A stretch of DNA of 64,000 nucleotides from Corynebacterium silvaticum (GCF_004382825.2 NZ_SDQO02000001.1:1-64000); one strand, 5' to 3'; shown: positions 50,801 through 59,067, counted from the first letter of the stretch. The notes: generated by a model from the letters alone, not told the origin. Translations and numbers: made by a program.

Positions 50801-52129
50801 GGAGTGGATGTGTTGCGGTTTGGGCTGGTCACCGATGCGCACACCACGCCCGGGGCGCGCGTGGAACTATGGAATATCCAGATACGTCGACTGACCTCGG
50901 CAACGATGATCGAAGACGGCGCAATCACCACTGACAAGATCGCCGCTAATACGATCACCACCACACACCTGCAAGCAGGAGCGGTCACCTCCGACAAACT
51001 CACCATCGCCAACGGTTTCATCACCAACGCGATGATCGCCAACGCCGCCATCGCGGATGCGAAAATCGCCTCGCTGTCGGCCTCGAAGATCACCACCGGC
51101 TATCTGGCCGCTGCCAGGATCCAAGCCGGATCCATCACGAGCGACAAACTCGTCATCGCCAACGGGTTTATTACGAACGCGATGATCGCTAACGCTGCAA
51201 TCACGGACGCGAAAATCAGTTCACTGTCGGCCTCGAAAATCACCACCGGCACGCTGAGCGCGAACCGGATCGCGGCCAGATCGATCACGAGCGACAAACT
51301 CACCATCGCGAGCGGTTTCATCACCAACGCGATGATCGCCGATGCGGCGATTACGGATGCGAAGATCGCCGGGCTGGATGCGGGCAAGATCACTACCGGC
51401 ACGTTGAGCGCTGCCCGTATTGGGGCGCGGTCAATCACTGCCGACAAGCTTGCCACGAACGCGATCCAAGTCGGGCTCGCCGGATGGACTAGCTCGATTA
51501 GGATCTCGCCGACTCAGATCGCCTGGTACAGCGGTTCGTCGTTGGAGGAGAAGATTACTAGTGCGGGGATGCAGTTTTGGTACGGGACTCGCTACATCGG
51601 AGAAATGGCGCGCCGCCAAAAGAAAGACACCGCCGACGTGCAGGGCATCGTCTCCCAGCTTGCTTACCGGGGTGACTATGTGGCCTGGGCGTACCAGACC
51701 ACCTCGACCGGGGACTACTACACGTGCCTCACACTCGATCCGAAAGGCCGGTTCTACGGGCGGGCCGGGATCCACCTGGGTGCCGATCTGCGGATGAACG
51801 GCTACAAGGTCTACACCTCCGACACTCGCTACATCTCCTTCGTTGACACCAACTACACGGGCAAAGGCACGTTCGCGTCGATCTCATCATCGAACGGACT
51901 GACCAAGATTGGGTTTCACACCTATGACCTGCTTATCACAACCAACGGGTCGTATTACAACATGTCCCGCGTGTTCGACCGGCTCAAAGACCTCATGGCA
52001 CGGGTCAATGAACTCATCCGCCGCCTCAACTACGGCTGGATCGTCTCTATCTCCGGGTCCGGGTCGAACATCACCTGGTCGAACTACGACAACACCGGCC
52101 TATCAACCATGTCCACCACCATCTCCTAA
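47882..52129 (+). CDS. Tail tip / spike protein with coiled coils and repeats
   Basis: A 1415-residue host-recognition protein. Residues 1-370 form a baseplate hub/endopeptidase-tail-like domain (HVVEARVVEELGGQYALSLV and EDEVPLDQAHALLRQAAQAE). Residues about 360-780 are an Ala-rich trimeric coiled coil with two short domains containing LGDTWFKTNGETTEIWIYQV and its relative VGDTWWRRAGSVIIGQWSWD. Residues about 900-1000 look like a carbohydrate-binding jelly roll. Three exact-period 50-residue repeats occupy about 1037-1186. The C-terminus (YVAWAYQTTSTGDYYTCLTL to the end) is probably the receptor-binding tip. Confidence 0.85.
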   Translation: MLTVHDRSSIDFTATGLGVLDPHVVEARVVEELGGQYALSLVYPADGPLAKHLVLEALIAAPVPGVAARQGFRIHEVSTTLDGLLQVTAFHVFYDLAGNFIADTYVVNKTAKAALDQLLAAAATPHRFTATSSDTATRASARVVRMPLAAAIMDTGEDNTFASRWAGEITRDNWHIHHVLRRGADRGVVIRDRKNLTGYESVIDLTSVVTRIVPVGYDGITLPELYVDSPRLASFVTPRIRVMRYPDIKAITDPERPREDEVPLDQAHALLRQAAQAEFSSHHVDEPAGSYSVSFVELASTEEYSDFAQLETVLLGDTVTVRHTDLGVALTARVVAYDYDPLAKSYVSVELGSVAATFTSVTRTISSAVQAAEAASDLAGVALASADGKTTNHYGSTQPTQARLGDTWFKTNGETTEIWIYQVTDTGQPGWVALATDLNHAQVTAELAAARAEVEAAQVAAEDAQAAANAVAVRMSAAESEIGLARQAATDAATTAGQVDQATTAITQRLTDAEGELTQTASAVSDLDTRLMETTSIAQSAASELASVDARLDGIDQQVTAVAADAQAAHNAAVDAAIQASQASVEAARVAGIADGKADVLIQPVVPATELQKPSTLWIDTTAGANTPKRWNGTTWVAVTDKAAIDAATKATTATNAASVAQQRADAAYTLADSKPSDARVQELADAAEQAAIVAAAADAQAKADQATADALAGAATDAQTRADAAKAQAIAAASQDAATKAAQALADAKAALNVTLAQARSEITTEIENSANGKNTITLSTGSPTGVGSRVGDTWWRRAGSVIIGQWSWDGSRWLATRLRHEVIASVDVNALLVSGSARMNQAVVAKIIGDAAYFGTLAAHRVVVGDGTNLWSDQDLTYRYAGWDNSPPGRLSRVATGQYNAQYYPHTDILVKPGEQYRVTFEFSRSDPSQGVGIAYRRHFTATDSWPNSGTIAHAKPGDTTVTSMLITVADGVDVLRFGLVTDAHTTPGARVELWNIQIRRLTSATMIEDGAITTDKIAANTITTTHLQAGAVTSDKLTIANGFITNAMIANAAIADAKIASLSASKITTGYLAAARIQAGSITSDKLVIANGFITNAMIANAAITDAKISSLSASKITTGTLSANRIAARSITSDKLTIASGFITNAMIADAAITDAKIAGLDAGKITTGTLSAARIGARSITADKLATNAIQVGLAGWTSSIRISPTQIAWYSGSSLEEKITSAGMQFWYGTRYIGEMARRQKKDTADVQGIVSQLAYRGDYVAWAYQTTSTGDYYTCLTLDPKGRFYGRAGIHLGADLRMNGYKVYTSDTRYISFVDTNYTGKGTFASISSSNGLTKIGFHTYDLLITTNGSYYNMSRVFDRLKDLMARVNELIRRLNYGWIVSISGSGSNITWSNYDNTGLSTMSTTIS
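50990..51439 (+). repeat. Three tandem 150-bp (50-residue) repeats in the tail spike gene
   Basis: Units begin at 50990, 51140 and 51290, and a fourth partial unit at 51440. Each codes for SDKL(T/V)IA-GFITNAMIA-AAI-DAKI, then a KITTG-L-A-RI segment and SIT. The exact 150-bp period keeps frame and suggests a growing or shrinking shaft segment. Confidence 0.85.
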
Positions 52130-52143
52130 TGAAAGGACCACCC

Positions 52144-52599
52144 ATGCGACTGTTGATTCCTAACCGGCACCTTGCCTCGATTGCCACGCTCCTGGAGGGC
52201 ATGGTGTTGAAGCCTGCCCGGTCGAGGGCGCGCTCCAAACTTCTCGACCTGGTGGAAGATGCACAGATGAGGTTCGGGAAAGACGAATACGACCTCGTCA
52301 CCCACCACGCCACCCTCGATGGTGAGGGTAAGCCGATCATTGGTGAGGACGGCACCTTCCAACTCGCGCAGGGCACCGATACGAGGGAGTTCCTCCGCCT
52401 GCGCGACGAACTCCTCGACTCCCTGGCGGAGGTGGAGGGTCCGACCTACGCCACCCACCTGCCCGATATCACACGCTTACTCACTGAGTATGACGAGCCG
52501 CTATCTGGGCAGGCCGCTGCCGCTTACAGCGTCCTGTTCGACGCTGTGGAGGCCGCCCAAGAAGCCGAGCCAAACGTGAAGGAGACCGGCGATGAGTGA
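52144..52599 (+). CDS. DUF1617-type phage protein
   Basis: A 151-residue protein between tail spike and holin. It has MRLLIPNRHLASIATLLEGM, LKPARSRARSKLLDLVEDAQ, DEYDLVTHHATLDGEGKPII and LRLRDELLDSLAEVEG, resembling the DUF1617 family of Gram-positive phages, which is of unknown role. ATG 52144 follows gaaaggaccaccc. It overlaps the next small gene by 8 bp. Confidence 0.7.
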   Translation: MRLLIPNRHLASIATLLEGMVLKPARSRARSKLLDLVEDAQMRFGKDEYDLVTHHATLDGEGKPIIGEDGTFQLAQGTDTREFLRLRDELLDSLAEVEGPTYATHLPDITRLLTEYDEPLSGQAAAAYSVLFDAVEAAQEAEPNVKETGDE

Positions 52600-52786
52600 G
52601 ACCCCACCAGAAGACGTGCCCTGGGAGGAGACCGTAGTGCATCCGATCGAAGTCATGCCACCTGATCTCACACCGGTGGAACCAGCCCCGCCGCCTGATG
52701 AAGTACTCGGTGAGGTCGGCCCAACAACGCACTCGTTTGATTTGACCGAGCCAATCCTCGATGTGCTAACCAGCCCGACGCTTTAG
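52592..52786 (+). CDS. Small proline-rich acidic phage protein
   Basis: A 64-residue acidic, proline-rich protein (MSETPPEDVPWEETVVHPIE; VEPAPPPDEVLGEVG; DLTEPILDVLTSPTL). Position after the DUF1617 gene corresponds to the XkdX-like small genes of other phages, but its sequence is not clearly XkdX. A terminator follows. Confidence 0.6.
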   Translation: MSETPPEDVPWEETVVHPIEVMPPDLTPVEPAPPPDEVLGEVGPTTHSFDLTEPILDVLTSPTL

Positions 52787-52807
52787 AACTCCCTGGCTCG
52801 ATGACAT

Positions 52808-52839
52808 AGCCCGCATCCCGTTTGGGGTGCGGGTCTTTT
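52808..52839 (+). terminator. Terminator after the tail genes
   Basis: Ten-base-pair stem cccgcatccc / ggggtgcggg (one G-T pair), four-base loop, tail tctttt. Confidence 0.85.
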
Positions 52840-52868
52840 CATGCCCACCAACGTAAAGGAACACATTC

Positions 52869-53336
52869 ATGTCTGTGAAAGCCATCTGGGTGGCGATCCA
52901 AACCGGCCTGGCCGGGGTCGGGGCCGCGATCGCCGCCTTCCTCGGAGGCCTTGACGGCCTCATCTACGCACTTCTGGCCTTCGTCATCGCCGACTATGTG
53001 ACCGGCGTGCTGGCCGCCATCAGTGAGCGGCGCGTGTCGTCTGCGATCGGTTTTAAAGGGATCAGCCGAAAAATCGTGATCTTTGCCCTCATCGGGCTGG
53101 CCCACCTACTCGACGTCCACATCATCGGCACCCCTGGCGTGCTGCGCACAGCCACCATCCTGTTCTACCTATCCAACGAAGGCATCTCCCTGGTCGAAAA
53201 CGCCACCCGCCTCGGCCTACCCATCCCCGCCCAAATGCGCGGGGCGCTCGACGTGATCGCCAACCGCGAGGCCCAACGTCCCCCACTCACAACCACACCA
53301 TCCACTACCGACTCTGTGAAGGAGAACGAACAATGA
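52869..53336 (+). CDS. Phage holin (toxin-secretion/lysis holin family)
   Basis: A 155-residue membrane protein with hydrophobic segments at about 5-27 (VAIQTGLAGVGAAIAAFLGG), 29-50 and 70-90. It carries ADYVTGVLAAISERRVSSAI, GFKGISRKIVIFALIGLAHL and ILFYLSNEGISLVENATRLG, the signature of the phage holin 4 family. It makes the membrane pores that release the endolysin encoded next, whose start overlaps its stop. Confidence 0.9.
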   Translation: MSVKAIWVAIQTGLAGVGAAIAAFLGGLDGLIYALLAFVIADYVTGVLAAISERRVSSAIGFKGISRKIVIFALIGLAHLLDVHIIGTPGVLRTATILFYLSNEGISLVENATRLGLPIPAQMRGALDVIANREAQRPPLTTTPSTTDSVKENEQ

Positions 53337-54157
53337 AGAACTGGAACACGCTCGAGGCCGACGACAACCGGATCCTCGCCAAACATTACACCGCCGGACG
53401 CGGCGGGCGGAAGATCGACAAGGTCATCATCCACCACAACGCAGGCAACCTCACCATCCCCGGCATCTGGGACGTGTGGCAAACCCGCCAAGCCTCCGCC
53501 CACTACCAAGTCGACTCTCAAGGCCGTATCGGCCAGCTCGTGTGGGACTCTGATACGGCCTGGCACGCAGGAAACTGGGCCGCCAACACCACCTCCATCG
53601 GCATCGAACACGCCGACATCTCAAGCAACCCCTGGCGCATCAGTGATGCCTGCTTGGAGGAAGGCGCGCATCTGACCGCAGCCGTGTGCAAGTACTACGG
53701 CCTCGGCCGACCCCAGTGGGGAAAGAACGTCTTCGGGCACAAACACTTCTCACCAACCGAATGCCCAGCCTCACTGGCCGGTACTCAGCATGCTGCATAT
53801 ATGGCGCGAGCCCAGTACTGGTACGACCAGATGACCGGCACCACGCCGACACCCAAACCGCAACCCACGCCAACACCAGCAGCAAATATTGATGCGTTGG
53901 CTGATGCGGTCATCCGTGGCGACTACGGCAATGGCAACGAACGCAAGCGTCGCCTCGGAGCCAATTACGCAGCCGTGCAAAAGCGGGTGAACGAGAAACT
54001 CGCCGGTGGTAGCCCCTCCAAGCCCTCCGCCAATATCGATGCGCTGGCTGATTCGGTGATTCGCGGGGACTACGGCAATGGTGACGAACGCCGCCGCAGG
54101 CTCGGTGAGAATTATGTGGCAGTGCAGGCGCGTGTGAATCAGAAACTCGGCTACTAA
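53333..54157 (+). CDS. Endolysin: N-acetylmuramoyl-L-alanine amidase with two CW_7 repeats
   Basis: A 274-residue lysin. Residues 1-160 are an amidase_2 domain: VIIHHNAGN with zinc-binding His, ASAHYQVDSQGRIGQLV, AWHAGNWAANTTSIGIEHAD and GHKHFSPTECP with the last His and Cys. A Pro-Thr linker follows. Two CW_7 (Cpl-7-like) wall-binding repeats are then present, each NIDALAD(A/S)VIRGDYGNG-ER--RLG-NY-AVQ-RVN-KL. It cleaves the peptide from muramic acid at the end of the lytic cycle. Confidence 0.93.
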   Translation: MKNWNTLEADDNRILAKHYTAGRGGRKIDKVIIHHNAGNLTIPGIWDVWQTRQASAHYQVDSQGRIGQLVWDSDTAWHAGNWAANTTSIGIEHADISSNPWRISDACLEEGAHLTAAVCKYYGLGRPQWGKNVFGHKHFSPTECPASLAGTQHAAYMARAQYWYDQMTGTTPTPKPQPTPTPAANIDALADAVIRGDYGNGNERKRRLGANYAAVQKRVNEKLAGGSPSKPSANIDALADSVIRGDYGNGDERRRRLGENYVAVQARVNQKLGY

Positions 54158-54184
54158 CCCCAACCAGCGATCTGCTGACTACAT

Positions 54185-54230
54185 GGCCCCGCTGCTGCCC
54201 TTCGTGGTGGTGGCGGGGCCTTTTTCGTTT
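54185..54230 (+). terminator. Terminator of the late operon
   Basis: Perfect stem ggccccgc / gcggggcc followed by ttttt, 28 bp after the endolysin stop. Confidence 0.9.
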
Positions 54231-54313
54231 TCCTGGCCAAGGGGGAGTGGGTGGTTATAAATCGGTGTGGCTCGAAGCCCTGTCAGTAGAGATCTACTGA
54301 TGAGGAGAGTGCC

Positions 54314-54721
54314 GTGGCGAGTGAGATTACCCGTGAGCAAGTGATGGAGCTACGCCGCCGAGGCGCATCGTATGGGCAGATCGCCACCAGTTTGGGCATG
54401 TCACGCAACACGGTGAAGTCAATCTGCCGCAGAGCCGACATCACCACCGCCCCGGCAGTCGAGTCTGAGCCTGCAAAGGTATGCGAACAGTGCAACGGCC
54501 ATATCGAGCCAGCGGTAGCAGGGCAAAGGTTCTGCTGCGATGCGTGCCGCCTGGCGTGGTGGCATGCCCACCCGGAGCGGCTCAACCGGCAAGCGATCTA
54601 CACCTTCACCTGCGCCGCCTGCGGTGAGAGTTTCGATGCCTACGGAAACAAGCACCGCAAGTACTGCTCCCACCCGTGCTATATCCGCCACCGCTTCAAC
54701 ACCCGAGGCGGCAGACCATGA
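54314..54721 (+). CDS. HTH plus double zinc-ribbon protein of the recombinase module
   Basis: A 135-residue protein. An N-terminal resolvase-type helix-turn-helix (EITREQVMELRRRGASYGQI, ATSLGMSRNTVKSICRRADI) is followed by two Cys clusters: CEQCNGHIEP...FCCDACRLAWW and CAACGESFDAYGNKHRKYC. Such proteins sit immediately before SHOCT-like and large serine recombinase genes in Gram-positive elements and probably help recombination or its control. The start is GTG/ATG-type at 54314 after gaggagagt. It overlaps the next gene by 4 bp. Confidence 0.75.
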   Translation: MASEITREQVMELRRRGASYGQIATSLGMSRNTVKSICRRADITTAPAVESEPAKVCEQCNGHIEPAVAGQRFCCDACRLAWWHAHPERLNRQAIYTFTCAACGESFDAYGNKHRKYCSHPCYIRHRFNTRGGRP

Positions 54722-54906
54722 CGAGCGACATCTTCGATGCCGAAGTCGACCTCACCCGCCAGGTCGCCTTCATCGATCAACTTGCTCAGGCCGGTGCGCT
54801 CACCGAACAGGAAGCGAACACCGTTCTCGCCCGAATCGCAGACGAGTCGGCAGCTGTGGTGGGGGCGCTGATTGTGCGGGTTCGACTGGATAAAACCCGG
54901 GTTTAG
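54718..54906 (+). CDS. SHOCT-like small protein
   Basis: A 62-residue protein with FDAEVDLTRQVAFIDQLAQA, GALTEQEANTVLARIADESA and a short C-terminal strand, resembling SHOCT-type short helical domains (a L-x-x-G-x-L/I-T-E-E-E motif). It is commonly found before serine recombinases in prophage ends and may act as an accessory or directionality factor, which is inference. It overlaps the HTH gene as ATGA. Confidence 0.65.
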   Translation: MTSDIFDAEVDLTRQVAFIDQLAQAGALTEQEANTVLARIADESAAVVGALIVRVRLDKTRV

Positions 54907-54970
54907 AGCGTACATGGATACAACCAGAACCCCTAGCCAACAAAGGAAAACGAAGGGCGAAAGGAGATTG

Positions 54971-56224
54971 ATGCACGTGGGTGAGATGAGGGTGATCCCA
55001 GCAAAACTAGCCCGGCCACAGCGGCTGAAGGTTGCAGCCTATGCGCGGGTGTCCACCGAACACGAACGGCAACTGTCGTCTATCGCCGCCCAAGTCTCGC
55101 ACTACTCCCGCCTCATTCAATCCACCCCTGGTTGGGACTATGCGGGTGTGTTCATCGACGAAGGCATCACCGGCACCTCCACCAAACACCGCGACGGATT
55201 CAACGACCTCATGGACACTGCCCGGGCAGGCGGCATCGATGTGATTTTGACGAAGTCGATCTCCCGGCTTGCCCGCAACACCGTTGACCTGCTCGAGACT
55301 GTGCGTGAACTGAAAGCCCTGGGTGTGGCGGTGCGGTTCGAACGTGAACAGATCGACACCGCCACCGCTGACGGTGAACTCCTGCTCACCCTGTTGGCAT
55401 CGTTTGCACAGGAAGAATCCCGATCCATGTCAAAGAACGTCAAATGGGGGATCAGGAAGAAATACGCCGACGGATTCATGCACTCGCGCCAACCCTACGG
55501 CTACCAATACGTGGGTAGTGACTTGGTCGTCATCGAGGCCGAAGCCGAGATCATCAGAAGGATATTCACGGAGTTCCTTGCAGGCATCTCACCCGAAGCC
55601 ACAGCCGCCCAGCTGAATGCTGAAGGGATCACGCCCAGGCGCGGAGCCAAGTTTCGTGGGAAGACGATCCGTAAATGGCTCGAAAACGAAATCTACACCG
55701 GCCGCGTGATTCTGCAAAAGTACTATCGGCCAAAAGTGTCAGAATCGAACTGTCATACCAACACTGGCGAGCTGCCACGCTACCTCGTCGAGGAATCCCA
55801 CCTGGCGATCATCGACCAAGCCACGTTCGATGCCGTCCAAGCCGAGTTTGCCCGGCGCAGACATCTTGGACGTGGAGCCACACCCTCAGGTGGAACTACC
55901 GGGCTCACATCTCGGATCGAATGCTCTGTCTGTGGCAGGTTCTATCACCGTCGCACCAAGAAACGCCGCGCGTCGACATACAAGTTCTGGTGGTGCGAAA
56001 CCGCCACCAAAGGCAAAGGCAACCCCTGCCGGGCATCCCAAATCCGAGAAACACACCTCACCAGGGTCTGTGCCAGCGTGCTCGGCCTCGACGACTGGGA
56101 CGACGAGCACGCGCTCACGCACCTGACAAAGATCGTCGTCAACGCCGACCGCACACTCACCATCCACACCACCAGCGGCGAAGCACCGGTGACGGTGAGC
56201 CTGGACGAGAGGAGCGCACGATGA
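54971..56224 (+). CDS. Large serine recombinase 1
   Basis: A 417-residue recombinase. The resolvase catalytic domain starts KVAAYARVSTEHERQLSSIA with the nucleophile Ser in ARVSTE, then DEGITGTSTKHRDGFNDLM, ILTKSISRLARNTVDLLETV and EESRSMSKNVKWG. A recombinase domain (ITPRRGAKFRGKTIRKWLEN) and a zinc ribbon (CSVCGRFYHRR ... CRA) follow. It is shorter than its neighbour, lacking the long coiled coil. ATG 54971 has gaaaggagatt before it; ATG 54914 is an alternative. Its stop overlaps the next start by 4 bp. Confidence 0.9.
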   Translation: MHVGEMRVIPAKLARPQRLKVAAYARVSTEHERQLSSIAAQVSHYSRLIQSTPGWDYAGVFIDEGITGTSTKHRDGFNDLMDTARAGGIDVILTKSISRLARNTVDLLETVRELKALGVAVRFEREQIDTATADGELLLTLLASFAQEESRSMSKNVKWGIRKKYADGFMHSRQPYGYQYVGSDLVVIEAEAEIIRRIFTEFLAGISPEATAAQLNAEGITPRRGAKFRGKTIRKWLENEIYTGRVILQKYYRPKVSESNCHTNTGELPRYLVEESHLAIIDQATFDAVQAEFARRRHLGRGATPSGGTTGLTSRIECSVCGRFYHRRTKKRRASTYKFWWCETATKGKGNPCRASQIRETHLTRVCASVLGLDDWDDEHALTHLTKIVVNADRTLTIHTTSGEAPVTVSLDERSAR

Positions 56225-57810
56225 CCACGACGCAAATTCGGCGCAAGCGGGTTACCGCGATACCTGCCACGAAAACACCCGGACACAATGCCACGGCGCA
56301 GGGTGTTCAGCGTCGGCGTAGAGTGGCGGCCTACGCGCGGGTCTCCACCGAAGCTGAGGAACAAGCCTCCTCCTATGAGGCGCAAATCGACTACTACACC
56401 CGCCACATTCAATCGCGCAGCGAGTGGGAATTCGCAGGCATGTATGCCGACGAAGGCATCACCGGCACCACCACCAGACACCGCGAGGGCTTCAAAAGCA
56501 TGATCGCTGACGCCCTTGCCGGAAAAATCGATTTGATCCTCACCAAGAGCGTGTCCCGGTTCGCCCGCAACACCGTCGATACCCTCACCCACGTCCGCCA
56601 GCTCAAAGACGCAGGCGTGGAGGTCTACTTCGAAAAAGAAAACATCTGGACCCTGGACTCTAAAGGCGAACTACTCATCACCATCATGAGTTCACTTGCC
56701 CAAGAAGAATCCCGCTCCATTTCTGAGAACGTCACTTGGGGACACCGGAAACGCTTCGCCGACGGGAAAATCATGGTGCCCTACTCATCCCTGCTCGGAT
56801 ACAAGAAAGGTGAGGACGGAAACCTCGCCATCGACGAAACTGAGGCCCCGATCGTGCGGCACATCTACGCCCGCTTCCTTCAAGGCGCAACCCCGCAAAC
56901 TATCGCCAAAGAACTCACAGCTGATCAGATCCGCACCCCGCGTGGCAAACAGATTTGGTCGCCCTCTACTGTTCGTTCGATCTTGGCCAACGAGAAATAC
57001 AAAGGCGATGCGCTGCTGCAAAAGAGTTTCACCACCGACTTTTTGACCAAAACCATGAAAGTCAACGAAGGTGAAGTACCGCAGTACTACGTCACCGGAA
57101 ACCACGAACCCATCATCAACCCTGCCACGTGGGACGCCGTCCAAGCAGAACTCGCCCGCCGGGCAGGCAAAGGCACCTCCAACACGCACCCCTTCGCCAA
57201 CATGATCACCTGCTCTGACTGCGGCGGCAGTTTTGGGCGGAAAGTCTGGCACTCCACCAGCAAATACCGCCGCTACATCTGGCGCTGCAACAACAAATAC
57301 AAAAAGACCCATCGCTGCGCCACGCCCCACATCACCGACGAACAAATCAAAGACGCCTTCGTCGCAGCCCTGACCGAGCGGGTCACCAGCAACGACTCGC
57401 TCGATGACACCATGCGCCTTCTCGATGACACCATCTACAACACCCGCGAGCTCGAAACCCAGCAGAACAGGCTAGGGGAGTGGCTCGAAGAAACCATCAC
57501 GCTGATGAACCAACTCATCACCACCGCAGCATCCAGCGCCCACGACCCAGACGACTACGACCGCCGCTACCGCGAGCTAGAGGACCGGCATCATCAACTC
57601 GAGACCGAGCACCAGCACATCAGCGAGCAGATCGATGATCTGCGACACCGCCGAGCCCAAGCCATCAAAGTCCGCGACTACCTCGCCACCCAGCCACCAC
57701 TCGCATACAGCGATCAAGCCTGGAACACCCTCGTCGACCACGCCACCGTCACCGCTGACGGAGTCATCACCATTCTCTTGAAAGATGAGATCAGTACTAG
57801 CAAGGACTGA
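56221..57810 (+). CDS. Large serine recombinase 2
   Basis: A 529-residue recombinase. The catalytic Ser is in RVAAYARVSTEAEEQASSYE; DEGITGTTTRHREGFKSMIA, ILTKSVSRFARNTVDTLTHV and EESRSISENVTWGHRKRFAD follow. The recombinase domain is ELTADQIRTPRGKQIWSPST. The zinc ribbon is CSDCGGSFGRK ... CNNKYKKTHRC, and a long C-terminal coiled coil covers about 400-490. It should cut attachment sites with its partner. Tandem pairs occur in elements that may need two recombinases for integration. It is the last phage gene. Confidence 0.92.
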   Translation: MTTTQIRRKRVTAIPATKTPGHNATAQGVQRRRRVAAYARVSTEAEEQASSYEAQIDYYTRHIQSRSEWEFAGMYADEGITGTTTRHREGFKSMIADALAGKIDLILTKSVSRFARNTVDTLTHVRQLKDAGVEVYFEKENIWTLDSKGELLITIMSSLAQEESRSISENVTWGHRKRFADGKIMVPYSSLLGYKKGEDGNLAIDETEAPIVRHIYARFLQGATPQTIAKELTADQIRTPRGKQIWSPSTVRSILANEKYKGDALLQKSFTTDFLTKTMKVNEGEVPQYYVTGNHEPIINPATWDAVQAELARRAGKGTSNTHPFANMITCSDCGGSFGRKVWHSTSKYRRYIWRCNNKYKKTHRCATPHITDEQIKDAFVAALTERVTSNDSLDDTMRLLDDTIYNTRELETQQNRLGEWLEETITLMNQLITTAASSAHDPDDYDRRYRELEDRHHQLETEHQHISEQIDDLRHRRAQAIKVRDYLATQPPLAYSDQAWNTLVDHATVTADGVITILLKDEISTSKD

Positions 57811-57858
57811 GCCGGATGCACCGAGAATTCTGTCGGTGCTTGACCTTAAAATTGGTGC

Positions 57859-58413
57859 ATGGATGTTGCATCATGGATTTCCGCTGGCGCTGCAGTCGTT
57901 TCAATCCTTGGCGGCGCATTTGCTTACTATCAGGCGAATCTGTCGAAGAAGGCGAAAACCGAAGCGGTAGAAGAACGAGAGCGGGCACAACGTGCCGAAC
58001 AGCGAGCAATCGAAGCAGCTGCAACTGCAGAAAACCAACTGAAAGCGGCGCAGCAACAAGTTCATGTTCTCGAACAGCACCTGCCCGCAATCGCGACGGC
58101 AGTCGAGAAATCTGGAACTGACCTTCAGAACTCACTAACTACTGGAGCGACTTATCAGCCTCGAATCGAATGGATCACCGGTAGCCAGTACGCCATCGTC
58201 AACCCCACAGCTACTACGCTGCGAATCGAAAACATCCTCAACAAGGACGAATTCGTCAGATTAGACTTGCAGGTCCCTTTTGAAGTACCGCCATCTTCTC
58301 AGGCGACATTCCTTGCTCTTGGAGCATGGCAACAACCGCTACCTGACAATCTCATTCTTGATGAAGTTGGATGTGACGAACCGCTTTATCTAGCGATTCC
58401 TCTAAAACGCTGA
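57859..58413 (+). CDS. Membrane-anchored coiled-coil protein of unknown function
   Basis: A 184-residue protein with one N-terminal membrane segment (WISAGAAVVSILGGAFAYYQ), a charged Ala/Glu/Gln coiled coil at about 28-85 and a C-terminal domain from YQPRIEWITGSQYAIVNPTA onward that looks beta-rich. No family recognised. It follows the recombinase by 48 bp behind a 7-bp hairpin (57818-57839). Whether it is the last gene of the element or the first of its flank is unclear. Confidence 0.6.
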   Translation: MDVASWISAGAAVVSILGGAFAYYQANLSKKAKTEAVEERERAQRAEQRAIEAAATAENQLKAAQQQVHVLEQHLPAIATAVEKSGTDLQNSLTTGATYQPRIEWITGSQYAIVNPTATTLRIENILNKDEFVRLDLQVPFEVPPSSQATFLALGAWQQPLPDNLILDEVGCDEPLYLAIPLKR

Positions 58414-58440
58414 AACCAGAAGCACCGAGGATGTGCCAAA

Positions 58441-58521
58441 TGCACCCACACTCTTGACTTTTGCACTCACCTAGCCGCTCCATGCACCCACCTAGAGCCT
58501 TGTATCAAAATGAACGTTTAA
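58441..58521 (+). repeat. 81-bp direct repeat, copy 1
   Basis: Identical to 60602-60682 except one base (58467). It contains three tgcac(c/t)cac units spaced exactly 21 bp apart and ends tgtatcaaaatgaacgttt-aa. The two copies bound a 2.16-kb unit. Confidence 0.88.
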
Positions 58522-58910
58522 AAGTACCCCAGGGGGAAGTGTTGAACTCTCGTGAGAGGGTCAGCACTTCCTCCACTGTTTTGCCCCGATGCAGTACTCC
58601 AGCAGCAAGCCTCGGACCTCTGGCTCGTCCATTCGCGGCTTCGCGAAGCGCTGGTAGAATGGCCCGATCGAGGTCTCGTCCTCGTGCAGAAGTGCCGCGT
58701 CCTACCAATGCACTCAGCTGAATACTGAGAGCCTGTGTCGCCGTGGCGGATCAATCCTTGCTTGATACGACGAGTACCCACACTCAGCAGCGGGTGCCGA
58801 ACGCGATCAGCGGCAGCCTGTCGCCCGGTGCGAAGAACCTAACTCCTAATCTGTACGCTAGCTGGCGGGCTCAAATCCGTTGGTAGTCCACGATATGGCT
58901 GCTGAATAGC
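58522..58910 (-). pseudogene. Decayed transposase-like fragments
   Basis: No intact gene. On the minus strand one frame at about 58700-58780 reads IKQGLIRHGDTGSQYSAECI, close to the HSDxGSQY region of IS3-type transposases. Another frame at 58690-58561 reads DETSIGPFYQRFAKPRMDEP and LLLEYCIGAKQWRKC, which I cannot assign. The frame changes and stops suggest an old insertion-sequence remnant; the assignment is weak. Confidence 0.35.
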
Positions 58911-58911
58911 C

Positions 58912-58976
58912 GGGACTCGTGAGCACGAGTCCCCACATCATTAATCACCACGTTGCGAGCAACGTGGTGATTAATG
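58912..58976. other. Two adjacent strong palindromes
   Basis: Hairpin 1: gggactcgt / acgagtccc around gagc (58912-58933). Hairpin 2: cattaatcaccacgttgc at 58939-58956 and its exact complement at 58959-58976, only two bases apart. They lie downstream of the minus-strand MarR gene and could terminate it or mark an element end. Confidence 0.7.
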
Positions 58977-59067
58977 TCGATGAGTTTATGATAAGCGCGC
59001 GGGCTGATGGCTCGCATATTGTGATCGATTCTCTTGGCAGCGCTGTAGTTTTGTGTATGAATACGGT

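Noticed and set aside
50990..51439. Possible CRISPR-like tandem repeat
   Set aside because: The 150-bp units are coding, contiguous, in frame and lack spacers. No CRISPR array or cas gene was seen anywhere in the window.
57818..57839. Hairpin gcaccga/tcggtgc after recombinase 2 as attachment site
   Set aside because: No matching sequence was found near the left end of the accessory block; it is more likely a weak terminator.
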